This document shows, piece by piece, positions 61,010 to 64,000 of a stretch of DNA of 64,000 nt. The notes beneath the pieces are model-generated. The model had not been told where the DNA came from and searched no databases. It was given only the letters and a program-made list of their open reading frames with translations. Location of the stretch: contig NZ_DLHL01000015.1 of the NCBI RefSeq assembly GCF_002483225.1, positions 71,678 through 135,677 on the forward strand. Reading direction: 5' to 3'. Made by a program: the position numbers and the translations under genes. Source of the stretch: Gemmatimonas sp. UBA7669 (GTDB lineage: Bacteria > Gemmatimonadota > Gemmatimonadetes > Gemmatimonadales > Gemmatimonadaceae). Position 1 is the stretch's first letter. Each line of letters begins with the position of its first letter.

Positions 61010-62827
61010 TCAGCAGCCCGACACAAGTAAGTCCGGCGGGGGCTCCGCGAGACAGCGCAGCAGCCGCTGCACCGCGCGGGCGGCCGGGTCGGCGCCCGCC
61101 GGCAAGGCCTGCAGCGACGAGCGTGGCAATTGGGCAGCGGCGCGGCGCCAGCGCGTGGCATCGATCGCAACGCCGGCCGCCGTGTCAGGCGCCCACACCA
61201 GGCCTTCCCAGCGCCACCCCATGTCGGGTGCCACACGCTCGCGGTCACCCGCGCTCAGCATGGTACTCACGCGCACGACACGCTGACGGCCTTCCGCGCG
61301 GTGGTGCACCATCTGCAGCGCCGGGGCCAGTCCGGGCCAGGTGTGCACCATAGCCGAGTCCAGCAGGCCGCGTGCGGCCAGCGCTTCGCGGTACCACGAG
61401 GCGCCCAGCAAAGGCACCGTCACTACGGTCACATCTGGGCGGTGGTCCTCGACCATTTGCAGGTACCACAGCGGAAAGGTGTCGTTGTCACCGGCCGTGA
61501 GCAGCACGCCATTGGTGGGGACCGCGTCCAGTAACAGCCTCGCGTAGGTGCGAGGCAAGGTGGCCACGGGCTCGCGCGCGCGATCGGCCACACTGCGGTT
61601 GGCGACGAGCGGGACAAGGGCGAATGACAGGGGCAGCAAGGCCAGCGGCCGCGGCAGTCGGCGCGCGAGCGCTCCCGAGAGACTGGCCAAACCCACACCA
61701 GCCAAGAGCCCCCAGGCCCAGAACGCCAACGCAAAGAAGTAATCGCGTTCCCGCGCCTCATGCAGCGCGCCATCCGGCAACACCCCGACACCGAAACTGG
61801 GCCCCGCGCGCAGGTTGAGCCACGCGACTACCCCCAGCGACGCGCTGAGCAGCAGGACGAGCATGCCTCGACCAACACGCGCATCGCTGCGCCAGACGGC
61901 GCGCAGCCCGAGTGCGGCCAACCACGGCCAGGCCAGCGTGAGCAGCGTGCGCGGCCAAGCCGCCGTCGGATACGGGTGCAGTCCGAAGGCCACCTGCCAG
62001 TCGGCCCACTGCCCGAGGTTGCCCAGTTGCAGCCACCACGGAGCCCGCCGCGGCAACAGCCCCGCGACTTCGTACTGGTCGCGTTGCAGCACGCTCCAGA
62101 GGGCGCGCCACGTTTCCGGATTGCCGGAGTCGAGCGGCGGATTGTGCAACGAGCGCAGCGGCAGCACCAGCACGGCCGACGCGCCCAGCAGCAGCAACGC
62201 GCCCCACAACACCACCGTGTTGCGCGACGGGCGCGCGCCGCCGTAGGCCAGCGCCACCGCCGCCGGCAACGCCACCAGAGCGCTCAGGTGGAGCGGCAGC
62301 GCAAGGCCCGCAAGAAAAGCCAGCAGCGCCCGGCCGCGCTCACTCGTGAGCACATCGCCCGTGGCGGACGCGCGACCACTCAGCTCCCCGGCCACGAGCA
62401 TGGCCACGGCAAGCAACAGCGCGGCGGCATACACCTCGGCCTCGGTGGCCTGGCTCCACACGGTGTACATGGTACCGGCCGTCACCGCCGACACCACGCC
62501 GGCCCGCGCACCGGACCACCGCGATACCAGCCACGCCCCCAAGCCGCCCGCCAGCGCCGCGCACCAGACGGCCAACACCGTCACCATGCGAGCCGGTGAC
62601 GTTCCCGAAAACAGCAGCGTGGCCAGCTTGCCCAACACAATCCACAGCGGCGTGCCGGGCGGATGCGGAATGCCCAGCACATGTGCAGCCGCCGTAAACT
62701 CCGACGCGTCCCAGAAGGTCAGATCGGGCGCGGCCGTGGACAGATAGGTCGCAAAAAGCACCATCGTCGCCACGACAGTGGCGACGATGGTGGGAGACAG
62801 CGGAACAACGAGTCGGGGACGCGCCAA
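61010..62827 (-). CDS. DUF2723/GT117-like membrane glycosyltransferase
   Basis: 605 residues from TTG 62827, five bases after the ftsH stop. About 11-12 TM helices. The N-terminal loop LTFWDASEFTAAAHVLGIPHPPGTPLWIVLGKL is the family signature, containing the acidic pair expected of a GT-C catalytic site. The C-terminal third, after the last TM, is soluble and periplasmic, with LLTAGDNDTFPLWYLQMVEDHRPDV. Such proteins are thought to be O-glycosylation-type GT-C enzymes using lipid-linked sugars; acceptor and donor are unknown. The TTG start has no obvious ribosome site, so the start may be further in. Confidence 0.85.
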   Translation of the reverse strand: MARPRLVVPLSPTIVATVVATMVLFATYLSTAAPDLTFWDASEFTAAAHVLGIPHPPGTPLWIVLGKLATLLFSGTSPARMVTVLAVWCAALAGGLGAWLVSRWSGARAGVVSAVTAGTMYTVWSQATEAEVYAAALLLAVAMLVAGELSGRASATGDVLTSERGRALLAFLAGLALPLHLSALVALPAAVALAYGGARPSRNTVVLWGALLLLGASAVLVLPLRSLHNPPLDSGNPETWRALWSVLQRDQYEVAGLLPRRAPWWLQLGNLGQWADWQVAFGLHPYPTAAWPRTLLTLAWPWLAALGLRAVWRSDARVGRGMLVLLLSASLGVVAWLNLRAGPSFGVGVLPDGALHEARERDYFFALAFWAWGLLAGVGLASLSGALARRLPRPLALLPLSFALVPLVANRSVADRAREPVATLPRTYARLLLDAVPTNGVLLTAGDNDTFPLWYLQMVEDHRPDVTVVTVPLLGASWYREALAARGLLDSAMVHTWPGLAPALQMVHHRAEGRQRVVRVSTMLSAGDRERVAPDMGWRWEGLVWAPDTAAGVAIDATRWRRAAAQLPRSSLQALPAGADPAARAVQRLLRCLAEPPPDLLVSGC

Positions 62828-62832
62828 GCGAA

Positions 62833-64000
<1,168 letters not shown>

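Overview
The window is GC-rich chromosomal DNA (no plasmid, phage or IS genes seen) from a diderm bacterium most like a Gemmatimonadota (Gemmatimonas-type) genome. That assignment is an inference from content: FtsZ with M23 peptidase, a PEP-CTERM protein, MurE with the meso-DAP-type DNPR motif, FtsI with a PASTA domain, DivIVA beside YggS and PNP, DUF4388 (PATAN)-type proteins, a GT117/DUF2723 membrane protein, and heavy use of GTG/TTG starts with ATGA/GTGA overlaps. Nearly everything is on the minus strand. Only a two-component system and two genes near 17.2-19.4 kb are on plus.

Layout from left to right. (1) 1-3.4 kb: the start of a membrane sensor, recG and ftsY. (2) 3.5-8.4 kb: a vWA-type membrane protein, an M23 peptidase and ftsZ, with a candidate ftsZ promoter. 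(3) 8.6-19.4 kb: accessory genes separating ftsZ from ftsA: a PEP-CTERM protein, an M14 peptidase, a histidine kinase and response regulator, an amino-acid permease, a GlxA-like AraC regulator divergent from a methyltransferase, and an unknown exported protein. (4) 19.5-34.6 kb: a compact division and cell-wall cluster transcribed rsmH-ftsL-ftsI-murE-murF-mraY-murD-ftsW-murG-murC-ftsQ-ftsA. It has no mraZ, murB or ddl and sits behind a good sigma70-type promoter. (5) 34.7-36.7 kb: an exported TPR protein with a strong terminator, and tRNA-Val(TAC).

(6) 36.9-52.8 kb: the most unusual part, a dense same-strand run combining chemosensory proteins (CheW, CheY, CheA, CheC, CheD, CheB, a second CheW-like protein) with an MglA-type GTPase, two DUF4388 proteins, large TPR proteins and one protein carrying two DnaA-like AAA+ ATPase modules without the DnaA DNA-binding domain. 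No CheR, MCP, MglB or flagellar gene is in the window. The run ends in a membrane metallopeptidase and a 56-residue two-TM protein that is easily overlooked.

(7) 52.7-64 kb: upstream of the chemosensory genes and still tightly spaced are rluD, two tandem intact lspA paralogues, a DksA/TraR zinc-finger protein, ileS (with a swapped GxHH signature in place of HIGH), a purine nucleoside phosphorylase, divIVA, yggS, a GT117-type membrane protein and the C-terminal part of ftsH.

Four coding regions contain short in-frame tandem repeats, and one divergent promoter region holds a 12-bp-period array. All functional calls come from reading motifs; no database search was run.
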